Part shown: one piece after another, positions 27,816 through 38,200 of the stretch | Position numbering within the stretch: the stretch's first letter is position 1 | Layout of the letters: every line of letters begins with the position of its first letter | Source: JBASEY01 sp049652745 | GTDB taxonomy: Bacteria > CSSED10-310 | Reading direction: 5' to 3' | Assembly (NCBI GenBank): GCA_049652745.1 | Contig: JBASEY010000022.1 | Coordinates: 6,121-70,120 of the forward strand | DNA length: 64,000 bases | Position numbers and translations under genes: made by a program | The notes under the pieces: generated by a model | Told to the model about the DNA's origin: nothing | The model's input: the letters and a program-made list of their open reading frames with translations, nothing else | Database searches by the model: none

Positions 27816-30446
27816 CTACGAGTCCAATGTCAAGGGGGGAACGACCATTTTCCATACCAGCGGCACATTCGGGTTGAGCGAATAGTAAACAATACTGCTT
27901 TCACCTTCAGGAAATGCTTTCTCTATCCTGGAAATCATTTGTTGGTCTCTGATCGGTAATAACAAAATGTTGGTAAAGTCTCTGTCTATTTCAGGCACGT
28001 TTTCCCAACCAATTACATGAAGATGGGGGTGGCCGTTGTAAATATAGAGAAAAGGGTCCGCTTTGGAGTACATTGACCACACATGGGTATTTGAGCTCGA
28101 TTCCAGAATCTCGCGAGACAGGCGGGCCATTTCGACAACATCGACCTGAAATCCATAAAGACCGGCCGGCTCATTCCAAATACGATATTTGTAAAAATAA
28201 ATAATATACTCTTGCTGCCAAATCCAACCCGTAATGCCTATCATCATGCTCACGATGAGTATTTGAGTTTGACGACGATTCAGCAGTTTTCGGATGCCTT
28301 CAGCGACAAAAGCAGCGCCGAACACCACCCATGCCATAACGACGGGTATATTTTCAGCGACACGATTCAGATTGGCGCTGTTTAAATGAACCGTCATGAT
28401 ACCCTGAAGCGAAACCAAACAGAAACTCACTAACATCAAACGATGAACGGGATGACGGCGAAACAGACGAAAACTCAGGAACAACCCCAACACAAACAAA
28501 ACCGATGCCGCGGTCGCAAGCTGCGGCATTCGATCATAATTATGCCTGGGATGCCAATCACCGCGAATGACGTACATTTCCAGATAATACCGGATATTGT
28601 TCAGATAGGGTTTTGCTAAATAACCAACAGGATATTCAGTGGTAATCAAAGTCTCTTTAGAGCGTTTCATGTAGGAGTCGAGATTTTTATAGATGTATCT
28701 CCCCATCGGTGCAAACGTCACCAGAGCACAGAAAATCAGCACACCCGCATTCAAAATCTTTTGTTTATAGTGACGTTGACGCACACGGCTTAGCCGAATA
28801 AGAATATCCGTCCCCAAAATTATCGGGAGCACCCTAGCACCAGTATGCAAGTGCATCGATAAACCGACAAGCAACCCGGTAATTGCATACAAATGTATTC
28901 TGTTTCTGCGAATCGCCCGAATATAAAAGGTCAAAATTAAAACCGTCAGCAAAATCGTTTCATCGATAGTGGCCATTGCAGTTCTGTTGATCATGAACAA
29001 CCACCTCGACCCTGCCATCAACGCGACCCCAAACAGACTCCACCAAGCTGAAAACAATTCTCTGAAAAACCACCAAGACGCAATAACCGTCAGTACACCT
29101 ATGAAGGCGGTATACGATCGAAGGCTCCAGGCATCCGTCGACCCCACGACGCGGCACCATAAAGCGTCGGCATAAGAAGCGATTGTCCCTGCATTTATGC
29201 GCAGATCGTAAATAGGCGGTTTTACCCCGTTCAAAATATCCTGAACAACTCTACCGGTCTTCGCTTCATCATACCATAAGCCCGGCGGCAGCTTATGGAT
29301 AAGATAAAACCGCGTCCATATAGCCCATGCCATCACAACAACAAAGATCGCTTTAAAAAGCCATTTTCCAGATTGTATTCCGTTTGTCTCCACCCGCTGG
29401 ATAGGAGCCGATCTAAACCCGATAGACCAGATCAAAATGCCTGTGACAACATACAAGACTATCGGTATACAATCTGAATTTTTATAATTGATAACGATTA
29501 AGTATTGAGCCGTACAGGCGGTGACAACGGCCAAAAAGCCTAAGCAATAACGTATTTTCGGAACCCGCTTGACAGCTTTTCGAAAACACTTTATCGAGGG
29601 TGTCATCGTGCCTGACAAAAACAGATAAACGACACTTCCCGTCAGAATCCTCGCCCATAGCGGTAAACCGATTATCCAATTCAAGCCTGCCTGGTGCTCT
29701 TGTTGAAGTCTGGGCGCATGCATGGAAAACAGAGAAACAAATAAGGCGATCGCGGACTTCAAATAGTATCCTGTATATCTAAAGCCAACAAATAGTCTCC
29801 CTATTACTGAAACAAGAACGATCAATGCTCCAATCCCTAGAAGAGCCGTAGTGATCCGGTTTTTGAATCGTGTATCCATAAGAACTTGTTCGACGGTGGG
29901 TCTGGTTGGATACAAGCGGGATTTCGGTATGGCACGATAGCTTCCCGAGCCGGGTTTAGCCCATTTGATATCTACGAGCGCCGGGAGATTTTCGCTATGA
30001 AAGCTTATAGTGATCTGGTGCAGACCGGAAGATAAAAAAACTCGTTTTGTCACAGGTTTTTCCTGATGATGGCTGGATGCCGACTGTATGGCATCCGTTT
30101 CATCTATTCGAAGCTCCGCTTTTTTGATCGCGGTAAGATAAAATCCATATTCCCCGGCTTCTTCGATGAGCAGCCAACCTTTAAAGATCAGCTTCATTTG
30201 ATCCTGCCGAAAAAAAGCATGGGTTTCACTTAGAACGCGTCCATTTGTGCCTGTCAAATTTTCTTTCAATTTAACCGGATCCGGTGCTTGTAAAACGGAC
30301 ACATCGAAGCCATGGGAAATCGGATTATATTTAGGAGCATGGTAAAGTAGGATAAAGAGGGCAAAAAACAGAATCCCGCTGACCAACCCTGTTAAACGCG
30401 CCATCATAACACGGCGTGGATGTGATCGTATGAAATATTTTTTCAT
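27816..30446 (-). CDS. GT39-type (GT-C) glycosyltransferase fused to a PA14-like domain
   Basis: 876 residues. After a first membrane segment (about 15-38), residues about 55-185 resemble a PA14 beta domain (KGWLLIEEAGEYGFYLTA, then AELRIDE and SSGLHQITISF), a fold that binds carbohydrate. The rest is a GT-C membrane enzyme with about a dozen helices. The catalytic acidic pair is at Asp393-Glu394 in LWYDEA, in the first luminal loop of the catalytic core. The family moves sugars from polyprenyl phosphate donors to proteins or glycans in the periplasm. The PA14 domain faces the periplasm. It forms an apparent operon with the small gene that follows. Confidence 0.85.
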   Translation of the reverse strand: MKKYFIRSHPRRVMMARLTGLVSGILFFALFILLYHAPKYNPISHGFDVSVLQAPDPVKLKENLTGTNGRVLSETHAFFRQDQMKLIFKGWLLIEEAGEYGFYLTAIKKAELRIDETDAIQSASSHHQEKPVTKRVFLSSGLHQITISFHSENLPALVDIKWAKPGSGSYRAIPKSRLYPTRPTVEQVLMDTRFKNRITTALLGIGALIVLVSVIGRLFVGFRYTGYYLKSAIALFVSLFSMHAPRLQQEHQAGLNWIIGLPLWARILTGSVVYLFLSGTMTPSIKCFRKAVKRVPKIRYCLGFLAVVTACTAQYLIVINYKNSDCIPIVLYVVTGILIWSIGFRSAPIQRVETNGIQSGKWLFKAIFVVVMAWAIWTRFYLIHKLPPGLWYDEAKTGRVVQDILNGVKPPIYDLRINAGTIASYADALWCRVVGSTDAWSLRSYTAFIGVLTVIASWWFFRELFSAWWSLFGVALMAGSRWLFMINRTAMATIDETILLTVLILTFYIRAIRRNRIHLYAITGLLVGLSMHLHTGARVLPIILGTDILIRLSRVRQRHYKQKILNAGVLIFCALVTFAPMGRYIYKNLDSYMKRSKETLITTEYPVGYLAKPYLNNIRYYLEMYVIRGDWHPRHNYDRMPQLATAASVLFVLGLFLSFRLFRRHPVHRLMLVSFCLVSLQGIMTVHLNSANLNRVAENIPVVMAWVVFGAAFVAEGIRKLLNRRQTQILIVSMMIGITGWIWQQEYIIYFYKYRIWNEPAGLYGFQVDVVEMARLSREILESSSNTHVWSMYSKADPFLYIYNGHPHLHVIGWENVPEIDRDFTNILLLPIRDQQMISRIEKAFPEGESSIVYYSLNPNVPLVWKMVVPPLTLDS

Positions 30447-30625
30447 GAGTTGCCTGATTTATTCATTATCCGGTTCACCCGGATCTTAGTCTAAATTGCT
30501 CGTTTTTTTTCGTCAATCACTTGGGTATTTTAAAATTTTGGGAACTATTTTAGAAAATAAAACGTTTTTTAGTTAGGCGATCTCTCCGAGATTGCTGATT
30601 AGACCTCCTTTTTCCCTTGGAATAG

Positions 30626-30657
30626 TGGCCCTTTCACAAGATGAAAGGGCCAATTTT
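30626..30657 (+). terminator. Strong hairpin with T-tract, possible leader or small RNA terminator
   Basis: Perfect 11-bp arms TGGCCCTTTCA (30626-30636) and TGAAAGGGCCA (30642-30652) with a 5-nt loop are followed by ATTTTTAT. Its T-tract points to plus-strand transcription, but the nearest plus-strand gene upstream (aroB) ends 3.3 kb away with minus-strand genes between. It therefore ends either a short unannotated transcript starting after about 30450 or a leader of the ATP-grasp gene. Confidence 0.75.
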
Positions 30658-30676
30658 TATAGAATCTCTAGATTTG

Positions 30677-30705
30677 TTGAAATTCAAGCGAACAGTCTTT
30701 ATACT
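30677..30705 (+). promoter_or_regulatory. Sigma-70-like promoter of the ATP-grasp gene
   Basis: TTGAAA at 30677-30682 and TATACT at 30700-30705 are spaced by exactly 17 bp, a near-consensus arrangement. It lies just behind the hairpin at 30626-30652 and 66 bp before the ATP-grasp start codon. Confidence 0.7.
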
Positions 30706-30771
30706 TCGGCGTGACAACAGGCGTCATGATATGTCGCTGATTCAATGGTTTTTATCCAATCAGGAGGAAAA

Positions 30772-32166
30772 ATGGAGTTTCTCAACAAACTGAATGCTGA
30801 TTACGAACAAATCCTGTCCAGTCAGAATCCGGTCGAACAGATGCAGGTCATGGAGCATCGCATGTCCGAAAAAAACATGATCATGGAAATCGGCGGCGTG
30901 AAACGGCCTTTCCCGACCTTTTTAAAGCCTTACTTCGTTGACATGAAACACAGAGATCTGATTTCCCGGCATACCCGGAACATCGTTCAGGGTGTCGAAC
31001 GGGTGGGTCAGCTTTTCATGGAAGGCTACGATTTTGACGGCATGGTCCATCTGGATGGGATTATTGCAGATTTATCCAAGATCGATCCGGTTTATCCCAG
31101 TTACCAAGTAATGGTTCGATTGGACTGCTTTTTTCATCCGGAAACACAGGAAATGAAGTTTTTGGAATTCAATTGCGGCGACCCCAGCGGAATGGGTTGG
31201 CATGATGCCATGTTGGATATCTTTCTGGATCTGCCATGCGTCGAAGAACTCGATAGAAGATATACCATACATACTGATCATCTATTGGAAACTCATCGAA
31301 AAGCGATGTTGCTCAAATATCGGCAGTGGTGTGAAGGTAAAGGCGTGGCTCCCAAAGAACGACCGACCTTCGCGATCGTCTGCTGGAAACACTCAACGAT
31401 TCTCGATGACGTAATGGAAATAATTCATCGCTACAATAACGCCGGTTATCCTGCCGTATTTGCCGATCCGGCCGACTTCAAATACAATGGGAAGTATCTG
31501 ACGGTCGGCGATACCCGGATCGATGCGATTTATCGAGACGCCATCGATGACTTTATCGCACCTCAATTTTGGGGCTCATGCCAAGATGTCATCCAGGCGT
31601 TCCGGGATCAGAATATTTGCTTTGTCAATCCTCCCCGAGCTGCCACAGGTGACTTCAAGACACTGCCGGCCATTATGAGCGATAAGAAATTCAAACACTT
31701 CTTTACCGATGAGCAGTGGGAGACGATGACGGCCACGGTTCCATGGACTCGCCATGTGAAAGCGGATATGGTTACCGAATACCACGGGGAAAAGGCTCGT
31801 CTTATCGATCTGATCAAAAACAACAAGGACAGTTTTGTTTTGAAGCCTAATGTGGGATACGGTGGTTTCGGTATTTTTATAGGCAACGATCTTGGACAAG
31901 CCGATTGGAATAAAGCTGTCGAAAAAGCATCGGCACCAGGCGCGGATTATGCCGTGCAGGAATTTATACGCATTCCGCAGGATAGATTCCCTGTCGTTAA
32001 AGATGGTGAATACAAGGGTTTCGTCAACAAAAACATCAACATCAATTACTGGTCCCATGCCGGTGAGTTTGTAGGAGCTTTTCTTCGAGCGGCGGACGGT
32101 AAACTGATCAATGTTCACCAAGGCGGAGGATTGGTTCCCGTTTTCTTTATGAGTCCGAAAAAATAA
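30772..32166 (+). CDS. ATP-grasp protein (glutathionylspermidine synthase-like fold)
   Basis: About 464 residues from the ATG at 30772, which has AGGAGG 5 nt upstream; an ATG at 30745 in frame lacks a binding site. The C-terminal half contains the ATP-grasp elements: a lysine-containing FVLKPNVGYGGFGIFIG segment and an acidic VQEFI. An ELEFNCGDPSGMG-like stretch (KFLEFNCGDPSGMGW) lies in the N-terminal half, as in circularly permuted ATP-grasp ligases of the glutathionylspermidine synthase/amidase fold. Such enzymes join a carboxylate to an amine or thiol. No partner gene indicates the substrate. It is transcribed alone from a good promoter. Confidence 0.75.
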   Translation: MEFLNKLNADYEQILSSQNPVEQMQVMEHRMSEKNMIMEIGGVKRPFPTFLKPYFVDMKHRDLISRHTRNIVQGVERVGQLFMEGYDFDGMVHLDGIIADLSKIDPVYPSYQVMVRLDCFFHPETQEMKFLEFNCGDPSGMGWHDAMLDIFLDLPCVEELDRRYTIHTDHLLETHRKAMLLKYRQWCEGKGVAPKERPTFAIVCWKHSTILDDVMEIIHRYNNAGYPAVFADPADFKYNGKYLTVGDTRIDAIYRDAIDDFIAPQFWGSCQDVIQAFRDQNICFVNPPRAATGDFKTLPAIMSDKKFKHFFTDEQWETMTATVPWTRHVKADMVTEYHGEKARLIDLIKNNKDSFVLKPNVGYGGFGIFIGNDLGQADWNKAVEKASAPGADYAVQEFIRIPQDRFPVVKDGEYKGFVNKNININYWSHAGEFVGAFLRAADGKLINVHQGGGLVPVFFMSPKK

Positions 32167-32181
32167 ACGGAGCTCCCGATC

Positions 32182-33846
32182 TCACTTTTTCTTGATGATC
32201 GCCTTTTGACGTGACATCGTTTCCATCGATCGGTCACAGGTTATTTTGTGTCCGTGCAAATCTGTTCCGCAATGGAACATAGCCGTCGATAAAGTTGCCG
32301 GGGTCGGCGTAAACACCTGTACCTGCTTGGGAATATGTTTGAGCGTATTTATCAGAAAAATGTTTAGCTTGCGCATGTGTTGCGGGGTACAGCCGGGATG
32401 TGCAGCCATCAAATAATAGGTTAAAAAATAGTTTTTTCTCTCTTTTCTGCAAGCGTCCTCAAACAGTTTCTTGAACAGTAACAAATCGTCGATAAATGGT
32501 TTGTTCATCAAGGTCAGCACTTGAGGTTCGCTGTGTTCAGGGGCCAGTTTTATCTGCCCGGAAATATGGCTTCGAACCAGTTGCTCAACATAAAGACGCC
32601 CCCACCGTTGGTCCGCAATCACTAGATCATGTCGGATACCAGAGGAAACAAATACTTTTTTTATCCGAGGCAGTTTTCTGAGTCGGTCCAATAATTCCAC
32701 CTGCTGCCGATGATCTAAAATCAGATTCGGGCAGCGTTTGGGTAATAGGCAATGTCGATTGTTACACTCCCAGTTTTTTCGACAGGCGACACCGTACATA
32801 TTTGCCGTCGGACCGCCGACGTCGTAAATAATGCCGTTAAAGCCCGGCCGATGGCTGAGCGCAATAACTTCGCGCTCGACAGACTCCGGGCTTCTGGATA
32901 CAATTCGGCGCCCTTGATGAACACTGATGGCACAAAAATTACATTGCCCAAAACAACCCCTATGCGCAGTGATAGATTGGCGTATGGTATCCAGAGCTCG
33001 CACTTTACCCGTTTTATAATAAGGATGGACATCATGTTCGAAATCCATCTCGTAAACCTCATCGAGTTCGACCTGGGTCATCGGCTCCGAAGCCGGGTTA
33101 TGCACCAGATATCTCTCGCCATGTTTCTGCACAAAACCTTGCTTGGTATTCTGCGCCAACCGATGAAACATTTGTGACATTTTCATAAAGGCTTGCTTAT
33201 CGCCGGAAACCTCTTCATACGACGGTAATTCCAAAAAACCGACAGGTTTTCGGGTATCGATCACACAAAGGCCGGGTATCGATTTCCAATTGGAGTTTGA
33301 TTTAAAAGCTTTAGCTAGCGCGACAACTGTCTTTTCCGCCATTCCGAAGACTAAAGCATCCGCTTTGGAATCAAAAAGCAGTGATCGTCTGACAGTATCG
33401 TCGATGTTATCGTAGTGTGCGATACGGCGCAGACTCGCTTCGATACCACCTAATATTATTGGGCGTGTCGCCTTGAAATAGCGTCGAATCAGATTGGTAT
33501 ATACGATAGATGCTCTGTTGGGACGAATATTGATGCCGCCGGGAGTAAAATCGTCCTGCCGGCGAAATTTTTTAGATGCCGTATAATTTGCCACCATCGA
33601 ATCCATGCTTCCGGCCGACACTCCCCAAAACAGACCCGGCTCGCCCAGGCGCCCGATATCGCTGTCGTTTTCCAAAGAAGGCTGAGCAATTAGCGCCACT
33701 GAAAAACCGTGTTTTATTAGATACTGACCGATCAGCGCAACACCTATGCTTGGACTGTCTATATAGGTATCACCCGTTATCAGGATTATATCGGGAGTAT
33801 TCCATCCCAACTCGATCAATTCTTTTCGTGTTGTAGGTATAAACAT
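32182..33846 (-). CDS. YgiQ family radical SAM protein
   Basis: 554 residues. The N-terminal region (PDIILITGDTYIDSPSIGVALIG) and the cluster motif RGCFGQCNFCAISVHQGR (CxxxCxxC) are diagnostic of the YgiQ/UPF0313 family. A further Cys-rich segment is CRKNWECNNRHCLLPKRC. The family is widespread and its reaction is unknown. The standard is 600-700 residues; this one lacks part of the usual C-terminal tail but ends cleanly. It converges with the ATP-grasp gene with 15 bp between the stops. No strong ribosome binding site precedes the ATG. Confidence 0.93.
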   Translation of the reverse strand: MFIPTTRKELIELGWNTPDIILITGDTYIDSPSIGVALIGQYLIKHGFSVALIAQPSLENDSDIGRLGEPGLFWGVSAGSMDSMVANYTASKKFRRQDDFTPGGINIRPNRASIVYTNLIRRYFKATRPIILGGIEASLRRIAHYDNIDDTVRRSLLFDSKADALVFGMAEKTVVALAKAFKSNSNWKSIPGLCVIDTRKPVGFLELPSYEEVSGDKQAFMKMSQMFHRLAQNTKQGFVQKHGERYLVHNPASEPMTQVELDEVYEMDFEHDVHPYYKTGKVRALDTIRQSITAHRGCFGQCNFCAISVHQGRRIVSRSPESVEREVIALSHRPGFNGIIYDVGGPTANMYGVACRKNWECNNRHCLLPKRCPNLILDHRQQVELLDRLRKLPRIKKVFVSSGIRHDLVIADQRWGRLYVEQLVRSHISGQIKLAPEHSEPQVLTLMNKPFIDDLLLFKKLFEDACRKERKNYFLTYYLMAAHPGCTPQHMRKLNIFLINTLKHIPKQVQVFTPTPATLSTAMFHCGTDLHGHKITCDRSMETMSRQKAIIKKK

Positions 33847-33934
33847 ATTGAACGTTTTGAAACCTGTTACAGTATCAACTTGTCGATAATCCCACAGGTT
33901 GATTGTTGTGGTCGTTTTTGACCTGGAAGCACGG

Positions 33935-34318
33935 TTAAAATGCAGCTATAAGAGACATCTCGACATCGGCGCCTTTAGGCAATCCTGCCACGGCAACACA
34001 CTCACGCGCCGGCGGATCTTTGGCAAACATCTTGGCATATAATGCATTCACCGCAGCAAAATCCGACATTTTGGTCAAAAAAATAGTCACTTTGGCGACG
34101 TTATCCGCCGTCAGATTTTGAGAATTCAATATCGCTTGGAGATTTGCCAAAACCTGTTTTGTTTGGCTTTCAATATCTGCTGGTACCATTTCACCTGTTT
34201 GTGGATTTATCGGCAATTGCCCTGATACAAACAGCAAATCCCCGACACGAATAGCTTGGGAGTAAGGTCCGACAGCAGCCGGAGCATTATTCGTATTGAT
34301 TACAGATCGTTTCATCAT
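33935..34318 (-). CDS. ridA: RidA family 2-iminobutanoate/2-iminopropanoate deaminase
   Basis: 127 residues in the RidA/YjgF fold. The motifs are AAVGPYSQAIRVGDLLFVSGQLP near the start and PARECVAVAGLPKGADVEM near the end; the Arg in PARECV is the conserved substrate-binding residue. The enzyme hydrolyses reactive enamines and imines made by PLP enzymes. Two ATG codons are adjacent after GGGGGAAT, and either could be used. The gene follows nth with 18 bp between, so the two probably share a transcript. Confidence 0.95.
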   Translation of the reverse strand: MMKRSVINTNNAPAAVGPYSQAIRVGDLLFVSGQLPINPQTGEMVPADIESQTKQVLANLQAILNSQNLTADNVAKVTIFLTKMSDFAAVNALYAKMFAKDPPARECVAVAGLPKGADVEMSLIAAF

Positions 34319-34336
34319 TATTCCCCCTTAAGTCAG

Positions 34337-34987
34337 TCAGCGTTTAACAGATCGTTTCGGACACCAGACAGAAACTGAGCATTTATCACAACCCGGCCTT
34401 CTGGCTTTACATACATTTCTACCGTGATAAATCAATGCGTGTGATGCCGGCATCCATAGCGCTTCTGGCAACAAAGCCTTTATATCCATCTCGATATGAT
34501 CAGGATTGGTATTATCAGTGAGTTCCATACGCCAAGACAATCTTTTAACGTGAGTGTCCACCATCACCGCCGGCTGGTTATAGGCATTACCAAGCACACA
34601 GTTCGCTGTCTTCCGGCCCACTCCCTCCAATTTCAACAATTCGTCCATCGTGTCCGGCACGACTCCGCCATATTCTTTCACAATGGTTCGAGATGCATTT
34701 CGAATGCTTTTTGTCTTGTTCCGAAAAAAACCTGTTGAACGAATCATGTCCTCCAGTTCATCGGGATCGGCCTCAGCAAAATCAGCCGCAGTTTTATACC
34801 GTTCGAACAGAGCCGGGGTGACCATATTTACCCGTGCATCCGTGCATTGTGCAGACAATATAGTCGCTACCAAACATTGCAGAGGATTCGAATAATCCAA
34901 TGCTGATTTGGCATGAGGGTAATCATCTATCAGTAGGGCCACTATCCGGTGGGCTCTTTTTTTCTTGTCAGTCATCGATTCCGCCAT
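34337..34987 (-). CDS. nth: Endonuclease III
   Basis: A base excision repair glycosylase/AP lyase for oxidised pyrimidines. The helix-hairpin-helix LEGVGRKTANCVL carries the catalytic Lys (about 126), followed by the catalytic Asp in VDTHVKRL (about 144). The C-terminus has the [4Fe-4S] loop with C-x6-C-x2-C-x5-C spacing. The start is the ATG at 34987, because GGGAGGA lies just upstream; a GTG at 34999 would fall inside that site. Length is about 216 residues, standard for the family. Confidence 0.96.
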   Translation of the reverse strand: MAESMTDKKKRAHRIVALLIDDYPHAKSALDYSNPLQCLVATILSAQCTDARVNMVTPALFERYKTAADFAEADPDELEDMIRSTGFFRNKTKSIRNASRTIVKEYGGVVPDTMDELLKLEGVGRKTANCVLGNAYNQPAVMVDTHVKRLSWRMELTDNTNPDHIEMDIKALLPEALWMPASHALIYHGRNVCKARRPGCDKCSVSVWCPKRSVKR

Positions 34988-35289
34988 ATTTCCTCCCACA
35001 TGAATTCATCACTGCCGTTTCCAGTTTAGAATAAAACCGACACAGGACTCAAGGCAAACGCCGACAAATCTTATAAGCGCTGCCATTCAACAGCAATCGG
35101 TGTATTGTTTGTGGTTAATAATCTACTTGACAGTCGTAAAACACTGAACTTCAAAACCAGGATTGCCGGAGACGGAGCGGTGGAAACGGAAATTGATTGG
35201 AGGTCGTATAACTCAATTCGAGGAAAACAGTGGAACAAAACTATTCTATTTAGTATAATATAAAAGGAAATAGAAGACCGAGCTCGAAA
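34988..35289. promoter_or_regulatory. Divergent promoter region of nth and the kinase gene
   Basis: This 302-bp gap holds no gene. TATAAT at 35254-35259, 30 bp before the kinase start, is a good -10 hexamer for the plus strand; TGGAAC at the proper 17-bp distance (35231-35236) is only a weak -35. The nth promoter must lie near the other end but is not obvious. Confidence 0.4.
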
Positions 35290-38200
35290 ATGGCAGAAGC
35301 ACTAGGAAATTATCCGATTGTCAGAAAGATTGGAGAGGGGGGCATGGGCAGGATTTATCTTGTTCGTGACCACGATGATACGTTTTGGGCTGCTAAAGAA
35401 TACAAAGGAGATTTGACCCGCTCGCTTTTGGTACATCGGTTTCGCCGCGAGTTTCGTGCTCTTCAAGCTCTCGACCACCCTGCGATCGTCAAGGTAAAAA
35501 ACCTGGAATATACCCCAAGTCAGATATTTTTTCTGATGGAGTATATCAACGGCACATCGATGGACATGGTTATAAAGCAGGTGCAAGCCAGAGACTCTGA
35601 ATGGATCAAAAAGGTTCTGCTCTGGATGCGGTATTTATGTGAACCTTTGCAGTATATACATAGCAAAAACATGGTTCACAGGGATTTGAAACCCGGTAAT
35701 ATCATGATTATGGATTCTTCCGCCGACACCCCTCTCAAGCTATTGGATTTTGGCGTCATCCATTGGAGCCTGGCCGATACGATTTTAACGGAAAAACATA
35801 CATTCTTTGGATCGCTTCGATATATGGCTCCTGAACAGATCACGAACGAAGCGATAGATCTGCGTTCCGATCTGTATTCAATGGGAGTGATTCTGTACGA
35901 AGCATTAACCGGAAGACCTCCTTTTATTATCGATAATCCGCTGCTTTTAATGAATATGCACCAAACCCATGATCCCTTGCCTCCACGACGATTGAATCCC
36001 TATATATCGGAGCCCTTACAAAATCTTGTTCTGACCTTGCTGTTCAAGCGCCCGGATGACAGGCCCAGCAGCGCTATTGAAATCGCCAATTGGATCGACC
36101 AAATTCTGACCGGTAATCTGTATGATAATAGAGAATTGATCCGTGCCACCTTAGGAATCGGGAACGTGTTTCATCCGGATTTTTTTGGCCGTAATGCTGA
36201 AATAACACAGTTGATGAACTCTTGGAATCTTGCCGAAAAAGGCCAAACACAAATCTGTACTATAAGCGGTGACGCCGGTATTGGAAAAACCAGGTTGATA
36301 AATCGACTGCTTTCGAGGCCTGAAATGGCATCACTTCCTATCTGTAGAGGTGAATTTTTTGCAGATGGAGCCATACATTCAGGATTTATACAAGCCTTGA
36401 AATCAGGGAATAAAATTCTGCAAAATCGTAAAAAGCTCTACCTGGTAAATTCTAAACGAACAGAACCCATCGAAGACATCGAAAACCACTTCAAATCGAT
36501 GATCCTGGAATTGGAAATCAAATCCGATACATCCAAAGCATCCAGCAGCCTTCAAGCCAAAGCTGCCAGGCTTTTAGAGGCTTTTAGGAAACTGGCCGAG
36601 ACTAAACCTTTATTTCTTGTTCTAGACAACATCCATTTTGCCGGCAATAGTGATCTGGTCCTTCTGAAAAACATAATTGAACAGTATGAAATTATGCTTG
36701 AGAAACACGAGCAAAAGGGGCTTTATTTCATCCTTGCTTACAGGCAAGAATCCAACGATGTCTCCGACTCATTTGCACAATTTCTAAAATGGCTGAACGA
36801 AACACCCTATCGAGTTGACATTCCGCTGAAAGGACTTTCAGAACAAGCCGTGGCAGGCATGATCCAATCGATGCTGGGCAGAATCCCACCACCTTCCCTT
36901 TCACATTCGATTTTTCGGGATTCCGGTGGAAACCCTCTGCTGGTCATTGAATTGGTTAAAAACATGCAAGAACAATTGTCCTCCGATTTCATTGATGAAT
37001 TGGTTTTTGAGCAAGAAACTATCGCGATTAGTATTGATGACAGGCTTGTTGGCCTGCTTGTCAAACGCTTGGATCAGTTGGTTGTCGAAGCCAAAGATGT
37101 ATTGATGGCAAGTGCGGTTTTAGGCATGATTTTCCGCGCCGATGAACTGGAACAAGTCTGTGGTTTGCCTGACCACACTTTCCTGGATCAACTGGACCTG
37201 TTAATTCGAAACCGCATTATTGAAGAAGATATCTATCAGCCGGATTTCTATCGCTTTTCCCATGCACAACTCCAAGATACCATTTTAAAAAAATTTTCCG
37301 TCGCTAAAAAAATAGAACTACACCGCCGATGCATCGATGTACTGGAAAGACTTCATAAGTTTGATTTGGGGCCGGTTGTACCAAGGTTGTTACACCACAG
37401 TATAAACAGTGATTGGACTGAAAAGATTATTGAATACCGATTACTTTCCGCGATGAATGCCGATCAGGTGGAAGATCTGATTGAAGCGAAAAATCACCTT
37501 GAACACGCTATTGCCCTGTTTCCATCCATTGAAACAAAGAATGGAAAAATGGAAGAAAAACGATTTAAAGCTCAGATGTTGTTGGGCAGTCTATTATTTA
37601 GAACAGGCAAGATTGAAGAAGCGGAAAAAACATTGAAGGACACCCTGGATGAATTGGAGGCATTCGGTCTGATAACATACACTATCGATGTCCACAAACA
37701 TCTCGGCGCCGTTTATGGTTCACAGGGTAAAATACATGAGGCTCTGCAACATTTGAACACTTGTCTTGCCTTATCGACTAAACAGAATAATCTTGCAACT
37801 GTTATTGACTGTTATACAAATTTAGGCGGTTCCTATTTTTACATTGGTGAGATCAATAATGCGGTCAAATATGTAACACTTGCTCTAGACAAATCCAAAG
37901 AAATCGGTGATGACATTCGCTACGTTACCGCTTTGGTCAATCTGGGTTGTATTTATATCGACTGTCCAGAGCTAGCCAACGACGGTTTGCTGTATTTAGA
38001 GCGTGCCATCAATATGTTGGATGTTTTCCAAAATGATACAATAAAAGCCTATGCCTTATCAGGCATAGCCACCTACTATGTGAAGAAAATACAAGAAGGT
38101 CTTTTTCTGAAAGAAGATCAGAAAATGATCGATCAAGAATATGATCGTTATCGAGAAAAAGCTGAAAAAATCTTTGATTTGGCTGAGCAGGTAATAAAAA

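Noticed and set aside
34988..34999. GTG start for endonuclease III at 34999
   Set aside because: The purine-rich GGGAGGA lies between this GTG and the ATG at 34987, so it serves the ATG as a binding site.
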